A DNA stretch of 64,000 nt from Syncephalastrum monosporum B8922 (GCA_000697355.1 JNEN01001212.1:248001-312000), one strand, 5' to 3'; counted from the stretch's first letter, positions 48,470 to 59,848 are shown. Numbers and translations: made by a program. Notes: generated by a model not told the origin, from the sequence alone.

Positions 48470-49545
48470 ATGACGAGGTACACCAACCTAGGCAAGAAAA
48501 AGTTTGTCAGCGCAGACGAGCGATTCGAAGTTACGCCTTTGCAACCTCAGAAGAAGGCAGGCGGCTCCCAGAATGACTCGGGATCAGGCGGATCCCCCGG
48601 TGAAGGATCCTCCGACGCTCGACGACACCAGCAGAACCATGGCAAGGGCAAGAACAATAGAAACTTTGACAGTGAGTTGCTCGATCTTGCTCGATCTTGA
48701 CTTGGTGGCCTGAACCACTCAACCCTCTCCTTGTTTACTAGACAAAGGCAAGGGCAAAGGGAAAGGTTTCGACAAGAACAAGAAATGTAAGGATACCAAG
48801 GACAAAGTGAGTGCTGTCTTACTCATGAGGTCGTGGTTTGATAGTCAAGGGCAACAAAAAGGGTGGCGAGGGCGAAAATAAGGGCCGGAGCAAGAGAACT
48901 GAGCGACAATCGGTAAGATATACACACACACCTATATACACAGACAATGGCATCGAGTGGACTCCTTCCTGACAGTTTATGATCTCGTTAGATTTGCTTT
49001 GCTTGTCGCAAGAAAGGTCACTCGGCTCAGAACTGTACCGAGGCAGAAAAGAAGGTGGAAGGCATCTGCTACAGCTGCGGCTCCACCGAGCATACCCTTA
49101 AAAACTGCCGTACCTACCAGAAGGATGGTAAGTCGTCATTGAACACTTTAGAAAGCTTCGGGCCCCGCTCAAGGTTATGCTAGGGAACCTGCCCTTCGCC
49201 AAGTGCTACGTGTGCGGCGAGGACGGCCATCTGGCATCCAAGTGTGCCAAGAATCCCAATGGACTGTATCCCAACGGCGGTTCATGCAAATACTGTGGCC
49301 AGGTGGACCATTTATGGCGCGAGTGCCCGGAGAATCCAATGACGGCCAAGCGCATGGAAGCCAAGAAGCGGGAAGAGGAGCGCAAGAAGCGTGATGAGGT
49401 GGAGGTCGGCAAGATTGATCTTGACCAAGGTGCCGACGACGACGACTACCACATCACGGTGACGGGCCACAAGCGGAAAGAGCCAGAAACGGTCCAGCCC
49501 ACGGTACCCCAGGCTCCCAAAAAGAAAAAGGTCGTCCGTTTTTAA
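48470..49545 (+). CDS. CCHC zinc-knuckle protein, ZCCHC9-like
   Basis: Human ZCCHC9 is a nucleolar/nuclear RNA-binding protein with four CCHC knuckles, and this protein has the same four: CFACRKKGHSAQNC, CYSCGSTEHTLKNC, CYVCGEDGHLASKC and CKYCGQVDHLWREC. The N-terminus (MTRYTNLGKKKFVSADERFE) leads into a Lys/Gly-rich basic region, and the C-terminus (ENPMTAKRMEAKKREEERKK ... KKKKVVRF) is charged with a terminal basic cluster. About five exons with GTGAGT/GTAAG donors; the last exon is the long frame from 49177. Its stop TAA (49543-49545) overlaps the stop of the convergent gene. The RNA-related role is from the family. Confidence 0.85.
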
Positions 49546-50606
49546 TGACGACGCTGGTCATCCATGTATTCCTCTTCTTCATCAAACCCTTCATCATCGT
49601 CTTCATACTGACTATCATAAATCGCACGATCAATGGAATCCTCGTCTTCACTGTCGCTTTCTTCTTCTTCCCCATCATCGTCTTGCGGTCGGTGCGGTCC
49701 TGTCTCGGGATTCAGCTTCATGCCCGCCACCGTAAGACTGCATGGAAAAGAGAATCGATCGTGTGAGTCCTTTTCCTGTTCTTCCTCCATTGTGATTAAT
49801 ACAAAGTACCTCAAATCATCTGCCAAACTCTCGGATGTCCGTCGCTTTGTCGGCTTGAGTGCTTCCATCTGTCGGCGTAGCTTCTCGTCCTGGGGTAGCA
49901 TAGATCTAATGAGTGTCTTGGATATGCTGCGGTGCATCGTGCCATACCTTGACAGCTTGCTGTTGTTCTTCCTGTAGCTTGACGGATTCCTCTAGACTCA
50001 GCATGCGGATTCTCGGCTGTAAAAGAAAAAAGAGACAAAAAAAAAGAGAAAGAAGGAAGAAACGGAAAGAAACAGGGAAAGGGTGAGTATGATGAGTATG
50101 ATGCAGGGATGCACACTGTAGCCGGCTTCAACGTACCGGAGCCTTGCTGAGCGGGTTCTCGCGGGAGCTCTCGTCTCTGGTATCAACCTGCATGCGGGAC
50201 ATGGCGTTGGCCACCTCCTCCAGGGAAGGTTGTTTCTTGGCGCTGTCTTTGGGCGGTGTATCTGTCACCATGGGTGACGTGGCTCGCTCCAGCTGTGCGT
50301 CGATCTGCGCGTTGCTTGTCCTTAATTTAGCTCCCTTGTCGGGCAATGTGTTGACAAGCGATCTACATGTATATAAGTCAGTGATCACACACAGAGACAA
50401 ACAAGGCAGACATACGTGTTTTGAAGCAGCTTGTCGTTTTTTGCGCGCAGTTCTTGCAGCTCGGATCGTGACAAAGTGTCCAGCTTGCGGGTCAATGACG
50501 TCGAGAGACCGTCCAGTAAGCGATTGTTGGGCGTCGTATGTGCTGTTGCATTTGCCTGCTTCGCTTGATTGAATGTTGCTAGTATGTCTCGGGTGTTGCT
50601 GTCCAT
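49542..50606 (-). CDS. Gdown1/POLR2M-like RNA polymerase II-associated protein
   Basis: Gdown1 (POLR2M/GRINL1A) in animals binds RNA polymerase II and makes it Mediator-dependent. The diagnostic stretch here is SRSELQELRAKNDKLLQN then SLVNTLPDKGAKL, matching the L(P)DKG-type segment of that family. The N-terminus MDSNTRDILATFNQAKQANA is followed by a helical region, SLEEVANAMSRMQVDTRDES, PPRIRMLSLEESVKLQEEQQ and a very acidic C-terminus (EEEESDSEDEDSIDRAIYDS, EEEEYMDDQRRH). Four to five exons, GT-AG. The assignment is by motif and layout only. It is convergent with the zinc-knuckle gene, the two stop codons overlapping in TTAA. Confidence 0.62.
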
Positions 50607-51607
50607 CGTATCGTGAAAAAATGAGTGAGCAAGAATAATTGCATATCAGTTGACACCTCGCCCGACTTTTTGTTCAAAAAAGGAAAGTCCGAGCTCTTGA
50701 GTTGCCGAAGGCTCCTGCGCCTATTGCTCAATGGGCAATCAGTCAATGAGTAAGGTCGATCTCGTGTCAGATCGATCTTCGATTCTAAAGAATAGACAGA
50801 GACAATATATGAGCTTATGCTGTTGAAGAGAGAAAGAGAGAGCAATCCGAACGGGTGAGGAAGAGAAGCAACCGTCTTTGTTCAAGGATACGATTATCAT
50901 ATATGTAAGATCCGAATAGATGTATATGTATATAATATACTGTGTATTTCTATTACTATAATCATAGGTCTGGAGTTTGAGTTTGAGTCTGTGTGTGCCT
51001 GCCGGCAGCTACACATGTCAAACGGCGTGGCGCGGCTTACAGATATGCACGCTGACGCTTGACATTGCGTACAGAAACCGGCTGTCAAACGGCGTGCTGC
51101 GGCTTATAGCTTCTGCAAAAGAAGTAGCGCAGTGCCGCTAAACCAGGATTCATAATATGACACAAGATCGACGGAAGGATCATGCTAAAAACAGGAGCGG
51201 TAGTGACCAAGACATTCTACATGCTTCTTTTCAATACAGTGTCAAGAGCATATCCAAGGAAACCAACCTTTCGGAACCTTCGCTTTTCCGTGGCGTTGCA
51301 AAGCACGAGAGCACTGTGCAGCCAGAGGATCTAGGAGGTCGATGATGCATCCCATCTCGTGTGAGCAAAACGTGAAAAGAATGGCAACGTGCACTACCTT
51401 TGATATAGCATTCGCGAATGCTGCGACGGCACCATTATAGCACACTCCTGGATACCAAACACCTTCGACACACCAATTCCATGCAAACAGAGCTCATCCT
51501 ACCTTTTCCAGTATATACTAACCTTTGTACGAGTCCCTCGGCATTTGCTTCGACACGCGTTTTAACTGAAACCCGGCGGTCAGACCAAATTGACTCATTG
51601 TAATCTC
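50607..51607. other. Upstream region of the Gdown1-like gene and AT-rich spacer
   Basis: No supported gene. CAAACGGCGTGGCGCGGCTTA (about 51018) and CAAACGGCGTGCTGCGGCTTA (about 51085) form a short direct repeat 67 bp apart. Confidence 0.4.
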
Positions 51608-51935
51608 CAAAGCAGACGTGAAGAGGGCTAATAAAAATGCATCGTATCAAATACCGTAATTGTAAGCGTTGCGTGCAGCATGCCACCAATAGCAGATGAG
51701 CGTGTGGACTACCAGGACTTGAGCAGCGTACACTGAACAGCGAGGAGTCTACAAAACAAACGTGAAGAGGCTCATAAAAATGCATCGTGTCAAATACCGC
51801 GTTCGTATGCGCTACGTGCATCTTGCCACCGATAGCAGACGAGCATGTGGATGACGAGGACCTGATAAGCGTGCACTGAAAAGCGTGGCATCTACAAAGC
51901 AGACGTGAAGAATGCCAGGATAGCTCATGGTATCG
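51608..51935. repeat. Tandem repeat of about 143 bp, two full units and a partial
   Basis: Units start at 51608 (CAAAGCAGACGTGAAGAGGG), 51752 (CAAAACAAACGTGAAGAGGC) and 51895 (CAAAGCAGACGTGAAGAATG). The two full units share most bases, including AAAAATGCATCGT and GCCACC, and end in TCTA. The third unit is only the first 40 bp. A 224-codon minus-strand ORF runs through them and is judged spurious. Confidence 0.8.
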
Positions 51936-53984
51936 AAATGTTTTCAATGCACCGTGGATGGACTTGGTTTGGAACCTGGAACTCGGGTGATCCGCGAACT
52001 GATTGGCTAAGAAATGAACACGAAAATTGCTTGGTATCGATGCACTGTGTTGTAGTGCTGGTACTTGCACAAGTCCGTTGTCACCGAAGAGAGAGGATGG
52101 CTGTAGCATGGAAAGGTAGTAAGAGGCCTGTCTGCAGTGCTGGCGGCTTGGCTGGGGATGATAAGCAGTGATGGATCAATTTCTGTGCTTGAATGGATGT
52201 GGTGAAATACGTGTTCTGATGTGTATATGCGTGAATGGTGGCATGGCCATCGCCAAGGAGTGCGTGCTGCTTTTTGGTCAGTGTGCTGTGCTGTGCGGTC
52301 TTGTGTTACGGACTCCAGGTGCAAGTGGGCATGTTTGAGTCTGTGCAACGCGTCATGCCGGTCGGCGTGCGGCAATTGGAATCTTGCATGATTATAACTC
52401 AGGGACGTACCTTTGCTGGTGCCCCTCAATGCTTGCTACCGTAACACCCCGTGGCAAGCGTACAGGAAAGGGAGCGTGTGAATGGAGACTAGAAAGAAGG
52501 AGAAACAAGAAGAAAAGATAAATCAGTGCAAGGTGGTGACCACCCAAGGCTATTTACGCGTGGTACTCGGCACCCATCGTCATCTTGGTTCAATGAGCGC
52601 CCAGCATGGCTTTCATTTCACCTTCAGCGGGGTGCAGAAGCAAGATCAGTCTGAGTGAATTGTGTTTGAAGAAGAAGATCCGGAATGATCGAGAGATTGG
52701 GGCACGTACCTTTTCTCCCAGAGTAAAGCGGTGATCGTGGTCTAATCTGACTGCGATGCAACGCGATTGGCCAAGTGATCCTTGCTCTGTCCACCGCAAT
52801 GAGCACACGCGTCAGGGATGGCAGACACAAGAGCAAAGCAGACGCCTGTCCATGGATTCTGACTTTGGCCGCGTAAGGCTGAGAGAACAGCAGCATCTGG
52901 TGTTGTCAATCGGGTCGGGACTGCTTAAATTCACAGGACTCGACCACCGTACACATGCCATAAGAAACGTTCAAGGGCCATTTAATACAAAATAATGTAT
53001 CAAAGGCCCATAGAAACAGTAGATAGCCCCAAGATAATGTGTATCACCCTGCTTGCCCGTCGATAGGATCATGTGGGAGCCAAAGAAATAGACCTTGATC
53101 GCCCCCAAAAGCCGGTTACATTTGTCCAGAAGGCTTACGGATGAGGAAATACGGAGCAGAGGGCAAAGAAAAGTGTAATGGAAGGAAACCACATCGGTGT
53201 ACGTAATCACTGAGCTTCTTCGACTATCTATCTTGACAAGCGTTGTATTCATCTCATATCATGTCATTCAAATCATAGCATATCATAGCATTACGTTCCG
53301 TTGCGTTATTTTTTCTGTATACATGAATCAATCGCCAAGGTAAACATTGTAGCCATGATGCGGGCTTGATCCGGGAGAATTTGGACAGCGAAACTTAATG
53401 TTCAGAACTGTGTGGTGTAATACTCTCTCGTTTTGAGAAAAGGTAATGTTACAATAGCTCTTGTCAGGCTATTCTTTTTCTTCCGGTGGATGGCATGACT
53501 CGTGATTGGTCAAGCGAAATCCTCGGTCGTCATCAAAAAGCAGCGCTAGTCCTATAATCTCATCTTCCATATATAATGTTTGTAGCCAATTCACTTCTGC
53601 GAAAGGGCCACAATACATACGCGACCGGGCGCATCGAGTTTGTAGAGGTAATGGCCAAAACCATACCAAGGCAACCAAGTCAATCTTCTGATTTCAAAGT
53701 CAAGCGGTGTCTCACTACAAGACAAGTACAAGCTAAGGAGTCCAAATACTCAGAATCATTATATACTTTGAACAAAAAAAAAATTATTTTTCAACAAACA
53801 AGTGCCCAAGGCAAATGCTTCATGGGGCATAGGGCGAAGGAGCGGAATGGGGAAGGAGCGGAAGGGGGCTGGGGAAGCACCTCTGTCAGCCCGCCGCGAC
53901 GGCTTCAGGCGGCCGCGCCTACCTGGCCGCGCCGATGCCTTTTGCCTTGCCCGCCATGGTTGTCCGTGGCTGGGGGAGAGCTCG
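51936..53984. other. Gene-poor stretch
   Basis: Several ORFs under 140 codons on both strands (e.g. 52007-52429 minus, 52590-52996 minus), none with a recognisable family. A minus-strand frame around 52740-52620 (RLDHDHRFTLGEK then a GTACGTG donor) could be the end of a small gene, but no upstream exons were convincing. Confidence 0.3.
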
Positions 53985-54290
53985 CCAAGTCGCTCATGAA
54001 ACCGCCGCCCCGCCGTCTTGAAGCGGGAGCCGCACGTCAGCCGCTTCCCGCAGAAATCACCACAGCCGCCCAGCACGCGCCGCCATCCTCATAGACAAGG
54101 ACAGGGTCACACCTGTGTGTGCGTGCTCTGCTTTTCTAGTCCTTGAATAATCCCGAACGCCAGGAACATCGATTCTCAAGCCTCCCGGTATCTCGCCGGA
54201 ACTGTGCCATCATCCCTCAGCGGGAGGGATAGTCCAATCGCTCCCGTCTCTTGATTCCGCCTCGCCGCCACCCGATCTTGGTGAAACTTG
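53985..54290 (+). repeat. Inverted repeat, left arm
   Basis: The reverse complement of about 55300-55560 matches this arm closely over about 260 bp (shared words ATAATCCCGAACGCCAGGAA, GCAGAAATCACCACAGCCGC, GTGCCATCATCCCTC). Looser similarity continues outwards (GATGCCTT...GCCCG...TGG, ...TCGC...) to about 53920 and 55640. Spacer about 1 kb. Confidence 0.8.
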
Positions 54291-55302
54291 AACCGGTCGA
54301 TATCAAGCGTTGCGGTCTGAACAAACGCCTGGCTGCCTGTGAATGATGACATTTAGTAGGACTACCATGTACAAGGCATGGCAACGGTTGGGAGTGTGTC
54401 GGTCTGCAGATATTGCCCTAGACAAGATGCACCGTCCCGAGAGCAGAAGGACGATGGAAGGAACCATACGGGTGTTAAGCAATGAGTTAGCCTTCCGTCT
54501 TCATCATGTTGTATACATTAATATGTACTTGCCTTCATAGAGACATACTCTGGCCATCAGTCATGCCCGGTAAAAAGTAAAATAAATAATCGGGACTGGC
54601 GAGCTTCAGGGTAGGCATCTGCAGTCGTCAAAGGGCTCGTCATGGCTTACGACCTCGGAAAAGAATGCACAACGAACGCTTGACGCTTGACTCTTGAGAC
54701 TGCACTCTCGACACCAAGATGACCGTCAACAGAACGCCAGTGTACAGCAAAGCCATACCCGTCGAACGGCGTGTCGCGTCTGACGACCCCAGGGAGGTTG
54801 CACGAGGAACGCTCAACTCTGACGTCCTCATGGCTAAAGATGCAGTGTAATGTAATTAACAACTTGAACAAAATCTGTATATGATTTCACTTACTCGTTA
54901 CCCGAGCTGCCAGCCACCCAGGGATGAATTAAAGTAAGATACCTATAGATAAACGGACGCTGGTAGTATCTGCCACGAAAGCACATTATCAATTCTTTTG
55001 AACTTGCCTTTGTGCCGGTGGACATCTTGACCCGGCCGAATCATTGTCAAAGAACCACAAATGCAGCAGCACACCCCCATTTTCGATACCATGTCTGTAC
55101 CAGGACTCCTACTAAAGGCACCACAACCACAGACTGGACATAAAGTTTTACCTTCGAGCCAGAGCGTCCATTCATAGGCTCCACCGTCAACCGAACAGAA
55201 CAAGACCACCCGTCCCAGGCAGTATTCTAAGTGATGTGATAAAGCAGCGATCAGCATCATCAATAAGAACTAAGAGATATATTCACTTACGATTAAGAAT
55301 CG
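54291..55302. other. Spacer between the inverted-repeat arms
   Basis: Holds only short ORFs, including the CxxC-rich frame described next. No transposase recognised. Confidence 0.4.
54943..55263 (-). CDS. Small cysteine-pair ORF inside the inverted-repeat spacer
   Basis: A 106-codon frame with two CxxC pairs in the middle (KTLCPVCGCGAFSRSP and GVCCCICGSLTMIRPGQDVH), a zinc-ribbon-like spacing of about 20 residues. Start and stop are ordinary, but the ORF is short and has no recognised family. It may be a fragment of a gene carried by the repeat. Confidence 0.3.
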   Translation of the reverse strand: MMMLIAALSHHLEYCLGRVVLFCSVDGGAYEWTLWLEGKTLCPVCGCGAFSRSPGTDMVSKMGVCCCICGSLTMIRPGQDVHRHKGKFKRIDNVLSWQILPASVYL

Positions 55303-55640
55303 CAATCGGGGACCGACCGGACTGTCCCTCCCGCGGAGGGATGATGGCACAGCTCCGGAGAGATATCGAGAGGCGAGAATCGATGTTCCTGGCGTTCGGG
55401 ATTATCCAAGGCCAGAACAGCAGAGCACACACACAGAGGTGTGACCCTATCCTTGTCTATGAGGATGGCGGCGCGTGCTGGGCGGCTGTGGTGATTTCTG
55501 CGGGAAGCGTCTGACGCGCGGACCCCGGCTTCAAGACGGCGGGGCGAGTCCCTGGGCATGGTCACCCAGGGACATAACGGTTCCAGAGCGACAAGGCAAG
55601 CTCAACCCCCGGGACACCACGAACGACCACGACGGGCAAG
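55303..55640 (-). repeat. Inverted repeat, right arm
   Basis: Partner of the arm at 53985-54290, in opposite orientation, ending near the CCCAGGGACTCGCCCCGCC boundary with degenerate continuation. Confidence 0.8.
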
Positions 55641-55734
55641 GCATCAAGCACCAGCACGACCAAGTAAACGCGACCACCATCCGCCGCCGCAGTAGACCGG
55701 CAGGGGCGCCTCCCCAACAGGCATAAGGACGGGA

Positions 55735-55830
55735 GGAAGAGGAAGAGGAGGGACGAGCAAGAAGACGAGGAGGGAGACGAGGACGAGCAGGAGGGCGGAG
55801 ACGAGGACGAGGACGAGAACAAAGGAAAGA
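55735..55830. repeat. GA-rich low-complexity tract
   Basis: Purine-rich GAGGA/GACGA-type simple sequence, about 95 bp, producing long pyrimidine-rich ORFs on the minus strand that are artefacts. Confidence 0.7.
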
Positions 55831-56276
55831 AAAAGAGTTGAAACAAACAGCCGCGTGGATGCGGCTGCTTTGGCGGATGCGAGTGGTGAGATGAGGCGGG
55901 CGGGAAAAAGATGACGATATGGAAAGGAGCGGAATGGGGGGTGCCGGTACGCCAATCCGTGCCGACATACAGCACCTGGTATTCCATTGGACGCACGAGC
56001 GCCGATTGATGGGATCGTCTCTTTGTCTCTGCCCCGACTAAGCCGGGAAGGGGCGTACATTTGCGTCCAGACTGGATGTTGGTCGCCAGAGAGTGAGGTG
56101 ACCTTTAGCTCCGAGCTCTATACAAGAGTGTGAGAAGTCAGTTTGGAAGATAAAAGACGCTTTTATACATACCTATGGTCTCTCTCCATAATGGCATTGG
56201 CCACAAAGATGCTTGTGTTTGACTACACGCCTCAAATATCTTGTTGGGTGTCATGCTGCAGTACGGTACGATGTCT

Positions 56277-56612
56277 CCAGCAGTGTCTCCTTTGGCGTCA
56301 TGGCTGTAACTCATCGAATTGGTCGTGGCGTTGTCATGGTCTTGCTCAAACGCCTTGTGCATATGTAGCTTGCGCGTGCCTGCCAAGGGTCCAGCAGTGT
56401 CTTCCTTGGTGCCCTGGTCGTCGCTTCCTCGAATTGATGGCGGTGCCGTCATGGTATTGCTCCAATGTCTTGCGCATATGTAGCTTGCGTTACAGTGCCG
56501 GATGTCCAGTAGTGTCTCCCTTGAGCCGTGTTTGTAGCTTATTGAATCGACGGTGGTGTCGGCATGGCTTTGCTCCGTACCTTGCGCATATATAGCTTGC
56601 GGCCTGTACTTT
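56277..56612. repeat. Tandem repeat of about 114 bp, three units
   Basis: Units start near 56277, 56391 and 56506 with CCAG(C/T)AGTGTCT and end with GCATATGTAGCTTGCG or GCATATATAGCTTGCG. The second and third units are about 114 and 107 bp. A 203-codon minus-strand frame (56138-56749) runs through all three units. Confidence 0.75.
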
Positions 56613-57292
56613 TTGATTTGTTGCAGCGATGTAGCTTGGCTTCGCGTCTTCCTGAATGTTGCGCTCCTCTTGCGTATGCTCCAATGGTTGCGGTCGATAC
56701 CTCGTCCAACAGATAGACTTTGCCTGCTCCCTGAAAAGTGCCTATGCATGGCTGACTTTCACCGTACAGTAGGAATGATCCAGTGCTTCTTATGCCTGTC
56801 TATATAATAAACCTTGCGTTAGCAATGAAGTCGATTAAAGTTTTTAACGAGGTACTTGCCTTGCAGACCTCGAATGTTTGTTTGCATGCTGGCAACAGCG
56901 ATAAAGAGGTGACTGCAGCTTGGAAGCATTTCTGGCTATGCACCAACAAGAGTGATATGGTGCCAGTGCTGCGTAGCGCGCAGATCAAAATCATGAAGCA
57001 TGGGGTATTGCTGATTTGAGAGCGCTTGACTGCAGAACCTTGGGCGTACCAATGTATGAATATGTGATATAGAGCCACAAGCTGTTTCCTTACCTGCTAC
57101 TGTGGTGGGGTTTTCGTTTCTGCATCAGGTCGGCAACGACGGAGAAAAAGGCGTATGCAGTTCCCCAGGACGCTACATAGAGAAGATGATTTGAGTACTC
57201 GGCGTATACAATAAGGGCTGCAATGCTTACCAGATAGTACGTGTATGTATCCTTCTTCTTCTTCGATCCTTTTCCTCTTCTTTTCCTCTTTT

Positions 57293-57340
57293 ATTCTTTT
57301 CTTTTCTTTTCTTTTCTTTTCTTTTCTTTTCTTTTTTTTT
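57293..57340. repeat. TTTTC microsatellite
   Basis: Eight or so CTTTT units in tandem, followed by an 11-base T tract. Confidence 0.9.
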
Positions 57341-57810
57341 TGAAATGTAGCTTGAGTGTGTGAGAATGCGTGTCAAATCCCATTGGGTAGGCGTTTGAAC
57401 AGTGTGGTCATAGGGTTGTGGCGTGCATCATGTGTCATGCTCTGTTATGGCATTGTCGTTGTTGTATTGCCGTGTTACACGGTGGTCTGGATCCCAGAAT
57501 GAGCGGGTCGGTCGATATCCAACTTGTGTCAAGATTACTTACTTTTTCTTTCTTTTTGCAGAAGTATTGCAGAGACCAGAATATAGGTATCGCCTTTTGC
57601 TAGGGCAGCAGGTGGAGTAGTGCGTTGTGTATCAGCCGCGGCCGTGTGATTGATGCTGGAGATAAGGTCGATGTCAATAACACGTCTGGGTGAGGCATAT
57701 GCTGCCATGCATGCAGGAGAACAATGAGAAAACTTACACGTTGAAGGAAGAATGAGTACTCTTTTTTGAGAGGCCTCAGATCATGATGGCCACCTTGAGT
57801 CCAGGTCGCC

Positions 57811-58113
57811 TTATTCGCCTCGTGCTTTCTGCTTGATGTATTTTGTTCTTGGCTTGTGCGATAAGAGTCGAATGACTTGCATGTTGTTTTGAGTCTTGAC
57901 AGCTGTCAGAGATCGACAATAGACTTGTGCGACGTGTCCTTGGGACGTGCGCATGGACGAGATCAAGGCCATGGCGTTGTCTGATTGCAAAAGAATGAGA
58001 TTCATAACCTGAGCTTCGTCATTTAAGGCACTTACTTCTGTGAGAAGGCTTTGAAGAGAGAGATGTTGGATGGTATCTTTTTTGCTGCGGTTTATATGTC
58101 GTTGCCAGTACAT
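57811..58113 (-). CDS. Hypothetical 100-aa ORF
   Basis: A single frame with protein-like composition (HLSLQSLLTEVSALNDEAQV, MNLILLQSDNAMALISSMRT) and a basic C-terminus. No family recognised, no neighbours that explain it. Confidence 0.25.
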   Translation of the reverse strand: MYWQRHINRSKKDTIQHLSLQSLLTEVSALNDEAQVMNLILLQSDNAMALISSMRTSQGHVAQVYCRSLTAVKTQNNMQVIRLLSHKPRTKYIKQKARGE

Positions 58114-58269
58114 CGGTTTTCATGCGTTGGTCTGATGATCATGTGCTGGCCCTTTCAACTGGCGACAAAACGTTGTTTTTCCAACCAAAAAGAAGACAAT
58201 GTTGTATAAGACTATGCTTTACATAGAGTATGCTACGTCTATCTCATATTGATAATGCTAATTTTTTTT

Positions 58270-59030
58270 TTTGGGTAAGATTGCCTTCTGCGTTATCTTT
58301 TCTTTTTCTTCTTCTTCGGTGGCAGGCGGGATCAAGGCTTCCGGACCGTCTGCCAAATCAGGTACAACCCAAAAAAGGCACCTTTACGCTCGTGTCTGGA
58401 GCCTTGCGATTTATTGCTTTGCGTTCAAAAGACCATTGATATACATACTGCTTCTCTCAGGTCTCTGTACAAATTTCAAGCGTCTCTCTACGATGTCATT
58501 ATCGTACTTTTCCTGCTGATATGAGGAGAAAGAGTGCAAAGAAGGTCATCATGGCGGAAAATGAACTCACAGAAAAATCAACCACAGGGATGGTAGCATA
58601 TAATAGTCGTTTCTTTTCTACTATAATGAAAAGTATAATCCAAATGTACGAATCCATATAATTTGACAGGTTGGGTGTGCTGGGTGCGTGGCGGCGACAG
58701 CGGCGACCGTGTGCTGGGTAAGTAAGTGTCCCTTTTTCTGTTTGGTGAATGGTGAGTGGTGAGTGGCCAGTAGTGAGTGGTGAGTGGCCAGTAGTGAGTG
58801 GTGAGTGGCCAGTAGTGAGTGGTGAGTGGCCAGTGGTAAGTGGTGAGTGGCCAGTGGTGATGCTCCAAAGCACGACGGCGACGAGCAGTCAGAGCTTCTA
58901 TGGCGTTCTTGAAAAATACGGTATGGGGTAAGCAAAATGAGGAAACAACGCGTAGTACCTTTGACGTACCATGCCCGATGGCCCCAGCGTCGTCATCATA
59001 TACAACACTTGCTTCAGAGCATTTTGACAA
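58270..59030 (-). CDS. Possible small multi-exon gene
   Basis: Joining minus-strand segments at GT-AG sites gives a coherent C-terminus: KKRLLYATIPVVDFS (GTGAGT donor, ATCAG acceptor) then QEKYDNDIVERRLKFVQRPE then (GTATGT donor) NGPEALIPPATEEEEKEKIT and a lysine-rich stop. Further left-in-transcript segments (VYDDDAGAIGHG; NAIEALTARRRRALEH) lie across the 21-bp minisatellite, which would be intronic. The family is unknown and all junctions are guesses. Confidence 0.3.
58748..58860. repeat. 21-bp minisatellite, about five copies
   Basis: Unit GTGAGTGGTGAGTGGCCAGTA repeated with slight changes in the last copies. Because 21 is a multiple of three, several frames stay open through it on both strands. 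Confidence 0.9.
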
Positions 59031-59848
59031 ATGCTTGACCTACAAACAGTGTATTAACTCATGTTCCATGATATACTGCCCTTGATACGCCCCCAGTCGC
59101 CGTTGTCTCCATAGAGCGCTTGTCTGCCACCCAACCAAGACATTACCATGCCCACTTTGACCGATAGCTATCTAAAAGTCAGACATGAAGAAAGCCCACA
59201 ATATGGATCGCATTAAATGCCTCTCTTTATCGAATACTCAAAGTTTTAAGTCTAGCCACTGTTGCTGCTGTTTGGGTGGATATCAGAGGGTCAGTGGAAT
59301 GAAAGGAAGATCATCGAGTATTGAAAGGGCGAACATTGATAAAGAATATGCCTCTGTCTGCTTATACCAGGAGAAAATACTTCCGCCTATATCTGTAGTG
59401 TGTTTATGATAGTACCAATGTTTCTCTGTGGTACCAATACCGACTGGTACATGCAAATCAACACCTTTGATAATATAGTGTGTTTTAGAGATACGCTAAA
59501 CACGTATTCCCGACAATTGGTAGTGATGTTGTACCATTGGTTCAATAAACTCCACTTTGCTGGACAGATGAATCTGTGTGATCCATGAGATCAGGCTCTA
59601 TCCTCCATTTCTTGGATATTCATAGGTATATCCCACTTGCTCATAAAGGATCCTGTCACCTGGTTTATGTGACGATAAAGCAAAATATGCAAGTTTTCAT
59701 ATTAGAGTAGCACGTGATGGATCCGCTTTCGTTTTGACAGATCCATCTGTGTGAAGAATCCATCAGGGCTGGATTTAAACTCTCTTTTTTTCATCAAGTA
59801 TACCCTTTCAACAGCTTCTCAACCGAGTCCCCCATTCAACTTGGTGAA
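59031..59848. other. Upstream region of metH
   Basis: No gene supported. A pyrimidine-rich leader occurs just before the metH start. Confidence 0.4.

Noticed and set aside
51435..52109. 224-codon minus-strand ORF
   Set aside because: It runs through the 143-bp tandem units and has no family features; openness is explained by the repeat.
55531..56060. Pro/Ser/Leu-rich minus-strand ORFs
   Set aside because: They are translations of a GA-rich low-complexity tract in three frames.
58748..58860. CRISPR-like regular repeat
   Set aside because: The 21-bp units abut without spacers and vary slightly, so this is a minisatellite in a eukaryote.
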